In this document: piece after piece, positions 22,813 through 31,863 of the stretch
Position numbering within the stretch: the stretch's first letter is position 1
Layout of the letters: each line of letters opens with the position of its first letter
NCBI GenBank assembly: GCA_016218415.1
Contig: JACRED010000035.1
Coordinates: 1-64,000 of the forward strand
Length of the DNA: 64,000 bases
Direction: 5' to 3'
DNA from: Nitrosomonadales bacterium
GTDB lineage: Bacteria; Pseudomonadota; Gammaproteobacteria; Burkholderiales; Gallionellaceae
Notes under the pieces: model-generated
Told to the model about the DNA's origin: nothing
The model's input: the letters and a program-made list of their open reading frames with translations, nothing else
Databases searched by the model: none
Translations under genes and position numbers: made by a program

Positions 22813-23892
22813 ATGAATGCACCCGTACAGATGCGCCGCCCGAAAGAGACCGGCGTACCCGACAACAAGAAATATTTGCATCCGGCATTGGCGAAGAACT
22901 ATGGCAACTGGCGGTATCACGACCGTCCGCGTCCCGGCGTGCTGCATCACGTGGCGCACGGCGGCGACGAGGTGTGGTCGGTGCGTGCCGGCACGCAGCG
23001 CCAGATGGACGTGCATACCATACGCAAGCTGTGCGACATCGCCGATACCTTTGCGGAAGGCCGCGTGCGTTTCACGATCCGCTCCAACATCGAGTTCATG
23101 GTGACCGACGAGAAAAAAGTCGCACCGCTGATCACCGAGCTGGAGAAAAACGGCTTTCCGGTCGGCGGCACCGGCAACTCGGTTTCGATGATCGCGCACA
23201 CCCAGGGCTGGCTGCACTGCGACATTCCGGGTACAGACGCATCCGGCGTGGTGAAGGCGCTGATGGACGAGCTGTACGACGAATTCAAGCGCGAAGAAAT
23301 GCCCAACCGTGTGCACCTGTCGACTTCCTGCTGCGAGATCAACTGCGGCGGCCAGGCCGACCTCGCAATCATCGTGCAGCACACCAAGCCGCCGGTCATC
23401 AACCACGACCTGGTCGCCAATATCTGCGAGCGTCCGGCCGTGGTGGCGCGTTGCCCGGTCGCGGCGATCCGTCCGGCGATGGTGAACGGCAAGCCTTCGC
23501 TGGAGATCGACGAATCCAAGTGCATGTGCTGCGGTGCCTGCTATCCACCCTGCCCGCCGATGCAGATCAACGACCCGGAATATTCCAAGCTGGCGATCTG
23601 GGTGGGCGGCAAGAACTCCAACGCGCGCGGCAAGCCGACTTTCATGAAGATGGTCGCTTCGGGGCTGCCGAACAATGCGCCGCGCTGGCCCGAAGTCGCC
23701 GAAGTGGTGAAGAATATCCTGCATGTCTACAAGGAAGACGCGCGTCCGTGGGAACGCATGGCCGACTGGATAGACCGCATCGGCTGGCCGCGTTTCTTCG
23801 AGAAAACCGGGTTGCCGTTCACCAAGTATCTGATTGACGATTGGCGCGGTTCGCGTGCCAACCTCAATTCCTCGACCCATATCCGCTTCTAG
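22813..23892 (+). CDS. dsrB: Reverse dissimilatory sulfite reductase beta subunit
   Basis: A 359-residue partner of DsrA. It shows the catalytic-side cysteine cluster LSTSCCEINCGGQADLA near residue 170-187, the second group VARCPVAAI, and the ferredoxin motif KCMCCGACYPPCPPMQI near 237-253. Length and C-terminus (KYLIDDWRGSRANLN) match DsrB. GAGGAGATAGACC precedes the ATG. It forms an alpha2-beta2 enzyme that binds DsrC in the cleft. A 14-base gap leads to dsrE. Confidence 0.98.
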   Translation: MNAPVQMRRPKETGVPDNKKYLHPALAKNYGNWRYHDRPRPGVLHHVAHGGDEVWSVRAGTQRQMDVHTIRKLCDIADTFAEGRVRFTIRSNIEFMVTDEKKVAPLITELEKNGFPVGGTGNSVSMIAHTQGWLHCDIPGTDASGVVKALMDELYDEFKREEMPNRVHLSTSCCEINCGGQADLAIIVQHTKPPVINHDLVANICERPAVVARCPVAAIRPAMVNGKPSLEIDESKCMCCGACYPPCPPMQINDPEYSKLAIWVGGKNSNARGKPTFMKMVASGLPNNAPRWPEVAEVVKNILHVYKEDARPWERMADWIDRIGWPRFFEKTGLPFTKYLIDDWRGSRANLNSSTHIRF

Positions 23893-23906
23893 GCAAGGGG
23901 GCAGAC

Positions 23907-24266
23907 ATGAGGTTCGGTATCGTAGTCAACGAGGGGCCGTATCAGCATCAGGCCAGCGACTCGGCGTACCTGTTCGCCAAAGCGGCCATCGCCAGGGGGC
24001 ATGAGGTATGGCGCGTGTTCTTCTACCATGACGGTGTGAACAATGCGTCCAAACTGACCGAGCCGCCGCAGGATGACCGGCATATCGTGAACCGCTGGAG
24101 CAAACTCGCCGAGGAGCATCACGTGGACCTGGTGGTGTGCGTCGCGGCGGCATTGCGCCGAGGCATCAAGGAAGAGAACCTGGCGCAGGGCTTCCGCATC
24201 TCCGGCCTGGGCCAGCTGGTGGAAGCGGGCATCAAGGCCGACCGTCTGGTCGTATTCGGCGATTAA
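23907..24266 (+). CDS. dsrE: Sulfurtransferase subunit DsrE
   Basis: A 119-residue DsrE/F-fold protein. The persulfide-bearing cysteine is Cys78 in LVVCVAAALRRG, the same number as in the Allochromatium protein. The start at 23907 follows GCAAGGGGG. DsrE forms a DsrE2F2H2 hexamer with the next two products, takes sulfur from TusA and transfers it to DsrC. The presence of dsrEFH marks the operon as that of a sulfur oxidiser rather than a sulfate reducer. Confidence 0.97.
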   Translation: MRFGIVVNEGPYQHQASDSAYLFAKAAIARGHEVWRVFFYHDGVNNASKLTEPPQDDRHIVNRWSKLAEEHHVDLVVCVAAALRRGIKEENLAQGFRISGLGQLVEAGIKADRLVVFGD

Positions 24267-24276
24267 GGGGAACGGG

Positions 24277-24642
24277 ATGAGCGATATCAAGAAATTCATG
24301 TTCGTCAACCGCAAGGCGCCGCACGGCACGATCTACGCGCTGGAGTCACTGGAAGTGGTGCTGATCACCGCCGCGTTCGACCAGGACGTGTCGCTGGTTT
24401 TTCTGGACGATGGGGTATACCAGTTGAAGAAGGGCCAGCAGACCAAGGGCATCGAAACCAAGAACTTTTCGCCCGCCTATCGCGCGCTGGAAGGCTACGA
24501 CATCGAGAAACTGTATGTTGAAAAGGAATCGCTGGAAGCGCGCGGTCTCAGCGAGGAGGATCTGCTGGTGGACGTCACCGTGCTGGGGCGCGCCGAGATG
24601 GGCGAGTTGATGGACCAGCAGGACGTGGTCTTGAGTTTCTGA
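24277..24642 (+). CDS. dsrF: Sulfur relay protein DsrF
   Basis: A 121-residue DsrE/F-fold protein beginning KKFMFVNRKAPHGTIYALESLEVVLITAAFDQ, the standard DsrF N-terminus, with FLDDGVYQLKKGQQT near residues 45-60. It contains no cysteine, in line with its non-catalytic role in DsrEFH. There are ten bases after dsrE and fourteen before dsrH, with GGGGAACGGG before the start. Confidence 0.96.
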   Translation: MSDIKKFMFVNRKAPHGTIYALESLEVVLITAAFDQDVSLVFLDDGVYQLKKGQQTKGIETKNFSPAYRALEGYDIEKLYVEKESLEARGLSEEDLLVDVTVLGRAEMGELMDQQDVVLSF

Positions 24643-24656
24643 GGGGGAATCGATAC

Positions 24657-24953
24657 ATGTTGCATATCATCAACAAATCCCCGCTGACCCATAGCGCGCT
24701 GGAAAGCTGCTTGCGCGTTGCGCAGTCTGGCGAGATCCTGCTGATCGAGGACGCGGTCTATGCAGCCACATCGGGCAACGCGTTCGAGGGTAAGATTCGC
24801 GAGGCGATGGGGCGCTTCAAGGTATATGTCCTGCAGCCGGACCTTGAGGCGCGCGGACTGGCAGACCGTATCATCGCGGGCGTCTCGCCTGTCGATTACG
24901 GCGGTTTTGTCGATCTCGCCGCGGCCAATAAAAACTGCCAATCCTGGCTTTAA
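24657..24953 (+). CDS. dsrH: Sulfur relay protein DsrH
   Basis: A 98-residue third member of the DsrEFH hexamer. The N-terminus MLHIINKSPLTHSALESCLRVA carries Cys18, at the conserved DsrH position, followed by EILLIEDAVYAATSGN. The start is preceded by GAGGGGGAATCG. It is followed by dsrC after 24 bases. Confidence 0.96.
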   Translation: MLHIINKSPLTHSALESCLRVAQSGEILLIEDAVYAATSGNAFEGKIREAMGRFKVYVLQPDLEARGLADRIIAGVSPVDYGGFVDLAAANKNCQSWL

Positions 24954-24977
24954 CTTGTATCTATAAGGAGAATGACG

Positions 24978-25313
24978 ATGTCCAATATCGAAGTGAACGG
25001 AAAATCCTACGAAACAGACGAAGAGGGTTATCTCGTCAATCTTGCGGATTGGAATACCGATGTCGCCAATTACATCGCGAAAACCGAGAACGTCGACATG
25101 ACGGACCAGCACTGGGAAGTGATCAATTTCCTGCGCGAGTATTTCGAGGAATACCAGATCGCTCCGGCGGTTCGCGTGCTGACCAAGGCGATCGGCAAAA
25201 AACTCGGTGCCGACAAGGGCAACAGCGAGTATCTGTACGGCCTGTTCCCCTACGGTCCGGGCAAGCAGGCGTGCAAGATCGCGGGTCTGCCCAAGCCTAC
25301 CGGCTGCGTATGA
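24978..25313 (+). CDS. dsrC: Sulfur substrate carrier DsrC
   Basis: A 111-residue protein with both redox cysteines on the C-terminal arm: Cys99 in GPGKQACKIAGL and Cys110, the penultimate residue (PTGCV). They carry the trisulfide intermediate between DsrAB and the DsrMKJOP membrane complex. Of two in-frame ATGs (24972 and 24978), the second stands at proper distance from AAGGAG. The eight-residue stretch before Cys99 and the helix DQHWEVINFLREYFEEYQ are standard for DsrC. Compare the cysteine-free paralogue at 19974-20303. Confidence 0.98.
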   Translation: MSNIEVNGKSYETDEEGYLVNLADWNTDVANYIAKTENVDMTDQHWEVINFLREYFEEYQIAPAVRVLTKAIGKKLGADKGNSEYLYGLFPYGPGKQACKIAGLPKPTGCV

Positions 25314-25334
25314 TCCCCTGATGGTTCCGGCCCG

Positions 25335-26060
25335 ATGAGCGCGCTGTTTGCAATCCTGTTTTATGTTGCGACCCTGCTGCTTGTCGTCGGGCTGCTGTAT
25401 CGCATCCGCACTTACGCCGGCACGCCGGCTCCGCTGAAGATACCCACCACGCCCGCGCCGACCACAACCGGTGGCGTGGTGTTGCGGATGACGCGCGAGG
25501 TGGTGTTCTTCGAGAGCCTGTTCAAGGCGAACCTGTGGACGTGGGGCCTGGGCTGGCTGTTCCATGCCAGTCTGGTGCTGGTGCTGTTGCGTCACCTGCG
25601 TTATTTCACCGAGCCCGTCTGGGGCTGGGTCGCGTTCATCCAGCCGTTTGGCATCTATGCGGGCATCACCATGTTGTTCGGCTTGTGCGGGTTGTGGGCG
25701 CGGCGTCTGTTCGTCGAGCGCATCCGCTACATCTCCACCCCGTCCGATCACCTGATGCTGCTGTTGCTCATCGCCATCGCCGCATCCGGCCTGATGATGC
25801 AGTTTGTCGCGCATACCGATGTGATCGCGGTCAAGGGTTACTTCCAGGGGTTGATGCACCTCAGCGTCCAGCCCCTGCCAGCAGACGCGATACTCGTGCT
25901 GCACCTGTTGTCGGTGGTCATACTCATGGCGATATTCCCGGTCAGCAAACTGCTGCATGCGCCGGGCGTCTTTTTCTCGCCGACCCGCAACCAGAAGGAC
26001 GATCCGCGCGAGAAACGCCACATCGCCGCCTGGGCGAAACAACTGGAATCGGAGAATTAG
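25335..26060 (+). CDS. dsrM: Dsr complex heme b membrane subunit DsrM
   Basis: A 241-residue integral membrane protein of the NarI-like cytochrome b family with about five to six hydrophobic helices. The first is LFAILFYVATLLLVVGLLYRI; others include WTWGLGWLFHASLVLVLLRHL, GIYAGITMLFGLCGLW and LMLLLLIAIAASGLMMQFVAH. Histidines in LFHASLVLVLLRHLRY and HLLSVVILMAIFPVSKLLH are candidate heme ligands. It exchanges electrons between DsrK and the quinone pool. The dsrK start lies 2 bases after its stop. Confidence 0.95.
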   Translation: MSALFAILFYVATLLLVVGLLYRIRTYAGTPAPLKIPTTPAPTTTGGVVLRMTREVVFFESLFKANLWTWGLGWLFHASLVLVLLRHLRYFTEPVWGWVAFIQPFGIYAGITMLFGLCGLWARRLFVERIRYISTPSDHLMLLLLIAIAASGLMMQFVAHTDVIAVKGYFQGLMHLSVQPLPADAILVLHLLSVVILMAIFPVSKLLHAPGVFFSPTRNQKDDPREKRHIAAWAKQLESEN

Positions 26061-26062
26061 GC

Positions 26063-27592
26063 ATGGCCGATATCACCGCACCCGCTTACCGCATCATTCC
26101 CATCATCCCCGCGCTGAAGCCGGGTGCGATGGAAGGCAAGGGGCCGTTCGTCGCCAGCGACAAGATCAACGAGGCGATCGGTTTCCCCGGCCAGCTGGTG
26201 GAAGACTGGCATGATCGCGCCATTGCCAAGATGGGCGAACTGCTGGGCAAATATCGCTCCCTGAAGGTGTTCATGGACGCCTGCGTGCATTGCGGCGCCT
26301 GTTCTGACAAGTGTCACTATTTCATCGGCACGCAAGATCCGAAGAATATGCCGGTGGCGCGCCAGGATCTGATGCGCAGCGTGTATCGCCGCTATTTCAC
26401 CCTGCCGGGGAAAGTTTTTCCGAAGCTGGTCGGTGCGCGCGATCTGACACGCGAAGTGCTCGACGAATGGCACAACTATTTCCACCAGTGTTCAGAGTGC
26501 CGCCGCTGTTCGGTGTTCTGTCCGTACGGCATCGATACCGCCGAGGTCACGATGGCCGCGCGCGAGATTCTGGATACCGTGGGTTACGGCCAGAAATATT
26601 CCAACGAGATCATCGGCAAGGTGCACAAGATAGGCAACAACCTCGGCCTGCCCGGCCCGGCGCTGAAAGACACGCTGGAGGGACTGGAAGAGGATGTGAA
26701 GGAGGCGACCGGTATAGACGTGCGCTTCCCCATCGACGTGAAGGGCGCGGAAGTGCTGCTGATCACCCCTTCCGCTGACTTTTTTGCCGAGCCGCATATC
26801 GACAGCCTGATCGGTTATGCCAAGGTGTTCCACGCCACCGGCACTAGCTGGACGCTGTCCTCGATGTCTTCCGAGGCGGGCAACTTTGGCATGTTCATCG
26901 GCAACTACGAGCAGCTGCGCAAGATCGCCCTGCGCATACGCCAAGCCGCGCTGGAACTGGGCGTGAAGCGCATCGTGGTCGGCGAATGCGGCCATGCCTG
27001 GCGGGTCGCCTACAGCTTCTGGAACACGCTGAGCGGGGTGGGCGAGGGCGCCGACCCCAACGACCAGTTTGCGCAAATGCTGCAAAAGCAGCTCGACCAT
27101 CGCTACAGGCAGCCGTCGCATATCTGCGAGTTCACCTGGGACATGATAGAACAGGGCGCGCTGTCGTTCGACAGGGAAGCCAACGACAAGCACATCATCA
27201 CTTTCCATGATTCCTGCAACGTGGCGCGCGGTTCCAGCATGGGCGGTTACCCCGGCGGCCAGTTCGACATCCCGCGCAACATCATCAAGGCGGTCGCGAA
27301 CAATTTCGTCGAAATGGCGCCGAACACCACGCGCGAGCAGACCTTCTGCTGCGGCGGCGGCGGCGGCCTGTTGACCGACGATCTGCTGGACCTGCGCGTC
27401 AAGGGCGCGCTGCCGCGCATGGAAGTGCTGCAACAGGTCGCGGACGAACACGGCGTCAATTTCATGGCGACCATCTGCGCCATCTGCAAGGCGCAGTTCA
27501 CCAAGGTCATGCCCATCTACGGATTCGACCGCAAGATGGTGGGCGGTGTGCACCAGCTGGTCAGCAATGCGATCAAACTGGGCGACAAGTAA
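26063..27592 (+). CDS. dsrK: Dsr complex iron-sulfur subunit DsrK (HdrD-like)
   Basis: A 509-residue cytoplasmic subunit related to heterodisulfide reductase HdrD. It shows two ferredoxin motifs, CVHCGACSDKCHY near residue 75-87 and CSECRRCSVFCPYG near 142-155. The catalytic CCG-type cysteines appear in TFHDSCNVARG, TFCCGGGGGLL and ATICAICKAQF. It is the site where oxidised DsrC is thought to be reduced or loaded. The start at 26063 overlaps nothing but follows a GGAGAATTAG stretch. Its position between dsrM and dsrL is canonical. Confidence 0.97.
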   Translation: MADITAPAYRIIPIIPALKPGAMEGKGPFVASDKINEAIGFPGQLVEDWHDRAIAKMGELLGKYRSLKVFMDACVHCGACSDKCHYFIGTQDPKNMPVARQDLMRSVYRRYFTLPGKVFPKLVGARDLTREVLDEWHNYFHQCSECRRCSVFCPYGIDTAEVTMAAREILDTVGYGQKYSNEIIGKVHKIGNNLGLPGPALKDTLEGLEEDVKEATGIDVRFPIDVKGAEVLLITPSADFFAEPHIDSLIGYAKVFHATGTSWTLSSMSSEAGNFGMFIGNYEQLRKIALRIRQAALELGVKRIVVGECGHAWRVAYSFWNTLSGVGEGADPNDQFAQMLQKQLDHRYRQPSHICEFTWDMIEQGALSFDREANDKHIITFHDSCNVARGSSMGGYPGGQFDIPRNIIKAVANNFVEMAPNTTREQTFCCGGGGGLLTDDLLDLRVKGALPRMEVLQQVADEHGVNFMATICAICKAQFTKVMPIYGFDRKMVGGVHQLVSNAIKLGDK

Positions 27593-27616
27593 TCATTACA
27601 TTGGAGGCAGGACGAC

Positions 27617-29584
27617 ATGTCAGCAACAACAGAAACCCCGCAAAAAATCACGTTCCGTCGTTACAAGGACGGCGACACCAGCGTAGGCCGTCTGAGCGAC
27701 AAGATCTTTCAGGCCAGCCATACACATAAATGTCCCACCTACATCCAGTCCACGCCACCCTGCCAGGGCAGCTGCCCGGCGGGCGAGGACATCCGCGGCT
27801 ACCTGGCTATCGTGCGCGGTACGGAAAAGCCGCCGATCGGCGCCGACGGCAAACCCGCGATGTCCTGGCAGGAATATGCCTGGCGCCGTCTGACCGAAGC
27901 CAATCCCTTCCCGTCGGTGATGGGGCGCGTGTGCCCTGCGCCGTGCGAGACCGGATGCAACCGCAATGCGCTGGAAGATCATGTGGGCATCAATTCCGTG
28001 GAGCATTTCCTCGGCGAATACGCGATCGCCAACAATCTCGGCTATCACAAGACCGCCGGGCCAACCGGCAAGAAAGTGGCCGTCATCGGCGGCGGGCCGG
28101 CCAGCCTTTCCTGCGCCTATCAACTGGCCTTGAAAGGGCATGAGGTGACGGTGTTCGACGAACACGAACATCTGGGCGGCATGATGCGTTACGGCATTCC
28201 CGGCTTCCGCACCCCGCGCGACGTGCTGGATGCGGAGATCAGGCGCATCACCGATCTGGGCGTCAACACCCGGATGAAATGCCGCGTGGGCACCGACATC
28301 ACGCTGGAACAGATACGCAGGGAGTTCGACGCGGTGTTTCTGGGCATGGGCGCGCAGGCGGGGCGCGCATTGCCTGTCGCGGACAGTGTCGCGCCCAATG
28401 TGGTGACGGCGACCGCCTTCCTCAAGGCATTCAATGACGGACGTCTCCAGCATGTCGGCAAGCGCGTCGTGGTGGTCGGCGGCGGCGATACCTCCATCGA
28501 CGTGGCGACGGTCGCGCGCCGTCTCGGCCATCTGGAACATTCACAGCCGACCGAATTCGAACTGGCGATCACCGGGCAGATGGCGCACGACGTGGCGGAA
28601 GCTTCGGTCAAACAGGGCGCCGAAGTGACGCTGACATCTATCTTCAACATCGACAAGATGCAGGCCAACAAGCACGAGATCGAGCAGGCGCTCGCCGAAG
28701 GCATCGCGATACGCGGCAGCCTGGTGCCGATCGGCATCGTGCGCGATGCCGGCGGGCGCGCCACCGCGCTGCGCGTCAGCCAGTGCGAAGCCACCATGGC
28801 GGGCGGCAAGCTCGACGTGAAGACGATCGCGGGCACCGAGCAGGACATCCCCGCCGATCTGATCGTGTCCGCGATCGGGCAGGCCGTGGATTTCACCGGG
28901 CTGGAAGAATTCAACAACGGCAAGGGCGCGGTTTCGACGGATCGCAACTATGTGGTGGCCGGGCAGAAGGGTGTGTTCGCCGGCGGCGACATCATACGTC
29001 CGCATTTGCTGACCACGGCGATCGGCCACGGCTCGATCGCGGCGGATGGCATCCACAATTACCTGATGGGCAAGGATCTGGAGAAGCGCCCCAAGATCGA
29101 TGCGCATCAGTTTGACCTGATGCGCAAGATGATGGAGAAGGGGCTGGAAGTGAAGGAGACGCACGAGCCGTTGCGCGGCACCGACCGTTCCAATGTCGCG
29201 GTGCACAACTTCGACAACCGCTCCGACCGCTATGTGATCCCGCATGACAAACTGTTCCTGGGCCATTTCTCCGTGGTCATGCGCAACAAACGCAACATCA
29301 TCACGCTGAATAAAGACTCCGCGCTGGGCAATTTCCAGGATCGGCTGGGCGTGCTCGATGAAAAGCAGGCGGTGGATGAAGCCAAACGCTGCATGAGTTG
29401 CGGCATGTGCTTCGAGTGCGACAACTGCGTGGTGTATTGCCCGCAGACTGCGGTGTTCCGCGTGAAGAAGAATCAGGCGACACTCGGGCGTTATGTCGAT
29501 ACCGATTACAACAAATGCATCGGTTGTCATATCTGCGCGGATGTGTGCCCGACCGGATACATCCAGATGGGCCTGGGCGAGTAA
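27617..29584 (+). CDS. dsrL: DsrL, NAD(P)H:acceptor iron-sulfur flavoprotein
   Basis: A 655-residue protein of the glutamate-synthase small-subunit type. An N-terminal cysteine-rich segment (CPTYIQSTPPCQGSCPAG, VCPAPCETGCNRNALED) is followed by an FAD site (VAVIGGGPASLSCAYQLALKG near 155-176). A second nucleotide site is VVVVGGGDTSIDVATVARRLG, near 283-303. A C-terminal ferredoxin domain has CMSCGMCFECDNC and CIGCHICADVCPTG. DsrL takes electrons released at DsrAB and reduces NAD(P)+; it marks oxidative sulfur metabolism. Its stop overlaps the dsrJ start by one base. Confidence 0.97.
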   Translation: MSATTETPQKITFRRYKDGDTSVGRLSDKIFQASHTHKCPTYIQSTPPCQGSCPAGEDIRGYLAIVRGTEKPPIGADGKPAMSWQEYAWRRLTEANPFPSVMGRVCPAPCETGCNRNALEDHVGINSVEHFLGEYAIANNLGYHKTAGPTGKKVAVIGGGPASLSCAYQLALKGHEVTVFDEHEHLGGMMRYGIPGFRTPRDVLDAEIRRITDLGVNTRMKCRVGTDITLEQIRREFDAVFLGMGAQAGRALPVADSVAPNVVTATAFLKAFNDGRLQHVGKRVVVVGGGDTSIDVATVARRLGHLEHSQPTEFELAITGQMAHDVAEASVKQGAEVTLTSIFNIDKMQANKHEIEQALAEGIAIRGSLVPIGIVRDAGGRATALRVSQCEATMAGGKLDVKTIAGTEQDIPADLIVSAIGQAVDFTGLEEFNNGKGAVSTDRNYVVAGQKGVFAGGDIIRPHLLTTAIGHGSIAADGIHNYLMGKDLEKRPKIDAHQFDLMRKMMEKGLEVKETHEPLRGTDRSNVAVHNFDNRSDRYVIPHDKLFLGHFSVVMRNKRNIITLNKDSALGNFQDRLGVLDEKQAVDEAKRCMSCGMCFECDNCVVYCPQTAVFRVKKNQATLGRYVDTDYNKCIGCHICADVCPTGYIQMGLGE

Positions 29585-29946
29585 TGAGGTTGCTTGCAGC
29601 CCTGATGATCTTTCTGTGCATCCCTGTTGCCTGGGCCGGGCAAACGTATACGCCCAAACTGGACATCGGCAAGGGCGGCCAGTGCGTGGAAGATCCGCAG
29701 TCTATGCGCAAGAATCACATGCACCGGCTCAAGCATCAGCGCGACGAGACCGTGCACAAAGGCATACGCGACGACAAGTACAGCCTGAAGAATTGCATCG
29801 AGTGCCATGCAAGCACCAGGGACGACAGCGTGATCGGACGCGCGGACAGTTTCTGCGAGGGTTGCCACCGCTACGAAGCGGTCAAGATCGATTGTTTCGA
29901 ATGCCATTCCAGCAAACGAAAAACCGTATTGGGAAAACGCGAATGA
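29584..29946 (+). CDS. dsrJ: Periplasmic triheme cytochrome DsrJ
   Basis: A 120-residue protein with an N-terminal signal or anchor (MRLLAALMIFLCIPVAWAG) and three heme c motifs: CIECH, CEGCH and CFECH. It is the periplasmic cytochrome of DsrMKJOP. The TAATG overlap with dsrL and the ATGA overlap with dsrO place it firmly in the operon. Confidence 0.96.
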   Translation: MRLLAALMIFLCIPVAWAGQTYTPKLDIGKGGQCVEDPQSMRKNHMHRLKHQRDETVHKGIRDDKYSLKNCIECHASTRDDSVIGRADSFCEGCHRYEAVKIDCFECHSSKRKTVLGKRE

Positions 29947-30659
29947 GCGACACGAATGTACAGCGCAGGCAGTTCCTGAAAACCTCGGTCGGCGCCGCGG
30001 CTGTCGCGATCGCACCGGGGATGTTGCTGTTTGATATGGCGCACGGCAAGTCCGAGGCTGTTTCCAGCAAGGTGCGCTGGGGCATGCTGATCGATACCGC
30101 GAACTGCGCGGACGGCTGCAACGATTGCGTGACCGCTTGCAACAAGGAAAACGGTTTGTCGGGAGGCTTGAGCCCTACCGACTCGCAGTGGATACGCAAG
30201 GTCGAACTCAAAGACATGCGCAGCGGACGCGAAGTGTCACTGCCGATGATGTGCCAGCACTGCGAACATCCTCCCTGCGTGGATGTCTGCCCGACCGGCG
30301 CCTCCTTCAAACGCGCCGACGGCATCGTGCTGGTGGACAAGCATATTTGCATCGGCTGCCGCTACTGCATGATGGCCTGCCCTTACAAGGCGCGCTCGTT
30401 CGTGCACGAGCCGCTGCACGACCAGAAGCCCGATGTGCCGCGCGGCAAGGGCACGGTGGAAAGCTGCACGATGTGCGTGCATCGCGTGGACAACGGCCAG
30501 CAGCCGGCCTGTGCCGAAGCCTGCCCGAACAAGTCCATCCTGTTCGGCAATCTCAACGATCCGGACAGCGAGATATCCAGAAAGATACGCACGGTCGCCT
30601 CCACCCAGGTGCGCGCCGATCTCGGCCTGAATACCGGCATCCGTTACCAGGGGATATGA
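29943..30659 (+). CDS. dsrO: Periplasmic iron-sulfur protein DsrO
   Basis: A 238-residue protein with a twin-arginine signal (QRRQFLKTSVGAAAVAIAPG). It has four ferredoxin-type cysteine groups: CADGCNDCVTACNKE, CQHCEHPPCVDVCPTGA, CIGCRYCMMACPYKA, and CTMC with CAEACPNKSI. It is exported folded and joins DsrJ and DsrP on the periplasmic side. The start overlaps the dsrJ stop by 4 bases; its stop overlaps the dsrP start. Confidence 0.97.
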   Translation: MSDTNVQRRQFLKTSVGAAAVAIAPGMLLFDMAHGKSEAVSSKVRWGMLIDTANCADGCNDCVTACNKENGLSGGLSPTDSQWIRKVELKDMRSGREVSLPMMCQHCEHPPCVDVCPTGASFKRADGIVLVDKHICIGCRYCMMACPYKARSFVHEPLHDQKPDVPRGKGTVESCTMCVHRVDNGQQPACAEACPNKSILFGNLNDPDSEISRKIRTVASTQVRADLGLNTGIRYQGI

Positions 30660-31846
30660 ATAATATGGCCAGCCATTCTCCATTGCGGTTCAAGAACCGG
30701 CTCTTCTATGCGCTGCTCGCGGCGGGCGGACTGGTTGTGCTGATGGGGGCATATGCGGTGCATCTGATGGAGGATCAGGGCCATATCATCACCGGCATGA
30801 ACAACCAGATCGTCTGGGGTGTCCCGCATGTGTTCGCGATATTCATGATCGTCGCGGCATCCGGCGTGCTGAACGTCGCCTCGATCGGTTCGGTGTTTGG
30901 CAAGACGATATACAAGGTCAGGGCGCCGCTGGCCGGCCTGCTGTCGATCGCGCTGCTGTCGGGCGGTCTGACCGTGCTGATGCTGGACTTGGGCAGACCG
31001 GAACGCGTCATCGTCGCCGCGACCCATTACAACATCACCTCGGTGTTCGCCTGGAATGTGCTGCTGTACACCGGCATGTTCTCGCTGGTGGTCATCTATC
31101 TGTGGACGATGATGGAGCGGCGCATGAATCCGTGGTCCAAGCCGGCCGGCCTCGCGGTGTTCGCCTGGCGTTTCATACTCACCACCGGCACCGGCCTGAT
31201 CTTTGCCTTTCTGACCGCGCGCCAGGCCTACGGCTCGGCTCTGTTGCCGCCGATGTTCATCGTGCTGTCGTTCGCATGGGGGCTGGCGGTGTTCCATGTG
31301 GTGCAGACCGTGATCTATGCGTGGAACGAGAAAACGCTGGACCCGGCGATCCTGCAGCGCAAGAAAAACCTGCTCGGCGTGTTCGTCATCGGCTCGCTGT
31401 ACATGGTCGCCACCTACCACATGACCAATCTGTATTTTGCGCATCAGACCGGTTTTGAACGTTTCATCCTGCTGGACGGCGGTGTCTACCCCGGCCTGTT
31501 CTGGTGGGGCTACATCGTGTTCGGCAACTTGCTGCCCCTGCTGCTGATCTATGTTCCCGGCCTGGGCAAGACCCGATGCGTCATGGCGGCTTCGTTACTG
31601 GCCATACTGGGAGGCTTTGCGCTGCTGTATGTGTTCATCATCGGCGGACAGGCCTATCCGCTCAACATCTTCCCCGGCTACCAGGCCAGCAGCAGCTTCG
31701 GCGACGGGCAGATCGCCGCTTACCAGCCCTCGCGGTACGAATTCATGCTGGGTTTTGGCGGCCTGGCGATCGCCTTCATCATCACCACGGTCAGCGTGCG
31801 GGTGTTGAATTTCATGCCGCAGGACAAACCCTACATCGCCGATTAA
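30656..31846 (+). CDS. dsrP: Dsr complex integral membrane subunit DsrP (NrfD-like)
   Basis: A 396-residue NrfD/PsrC-type protein with about ten hydrophobic helices, from LFYALLAAGGLVVLMGAYAVHL to FMLGFGGLAIAFIITTVSV. The loop LMLDLGRPERVIVAATHYNITSVFAWNVLLYTG is typical of the family. It probably exchanges electrons between periplasmic DsrJO and quinone. The ATG at 30656 overlaps the dsrO stop (ATGA); a second ATG three codons on (30665) is also possible. Confidence 0.95.
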   Translation: MNNMASHSPLRFKNRLFYALLAAGGLVVLMGAYAVHLMEDQGHIITGMNNQIVWGVPHVFAIFMIVAASGVLNVASIGSVFGKTIYKVRAPLAGLLSIALLSGGLTVLMLDLGRPERVIVAATHYNITSVFAWNVLLYTGMFSLVVIYLWTMMERRMNPWSKPAGLAVFAWRFILTTGTGLIFAFLTARQAYGSALLPPMFIVLSFAWGLAVFHVVQTVIYAWNEKTLDPAILQRKKNLLGVFVIGSLYMVATYHMTNLYFAHQTGFERFILLDGGVYPGLFWWGYIVFGNLLPLLLIYVPGLGKTRCVMAASLLAILGGFALLYVFIIGGQAYPLNIFPGYQASSSFGDGQIAAYQPSRYEFMLGFGGLAIAFIITTVSVRVLNFMPQDKPYIAD

Positions 31847-31863
31847 CTGCGCCGGAAGCTGCC

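Noticed and set aside
24495-26042. 515-codon open frame opposite dsrF, dsrH, dsrC and dsrM
   Set aside because: It crosses several certain dsr genes on the other strand and reads as low-complexity His/Gln/Arg sequence typical of shadow frames.
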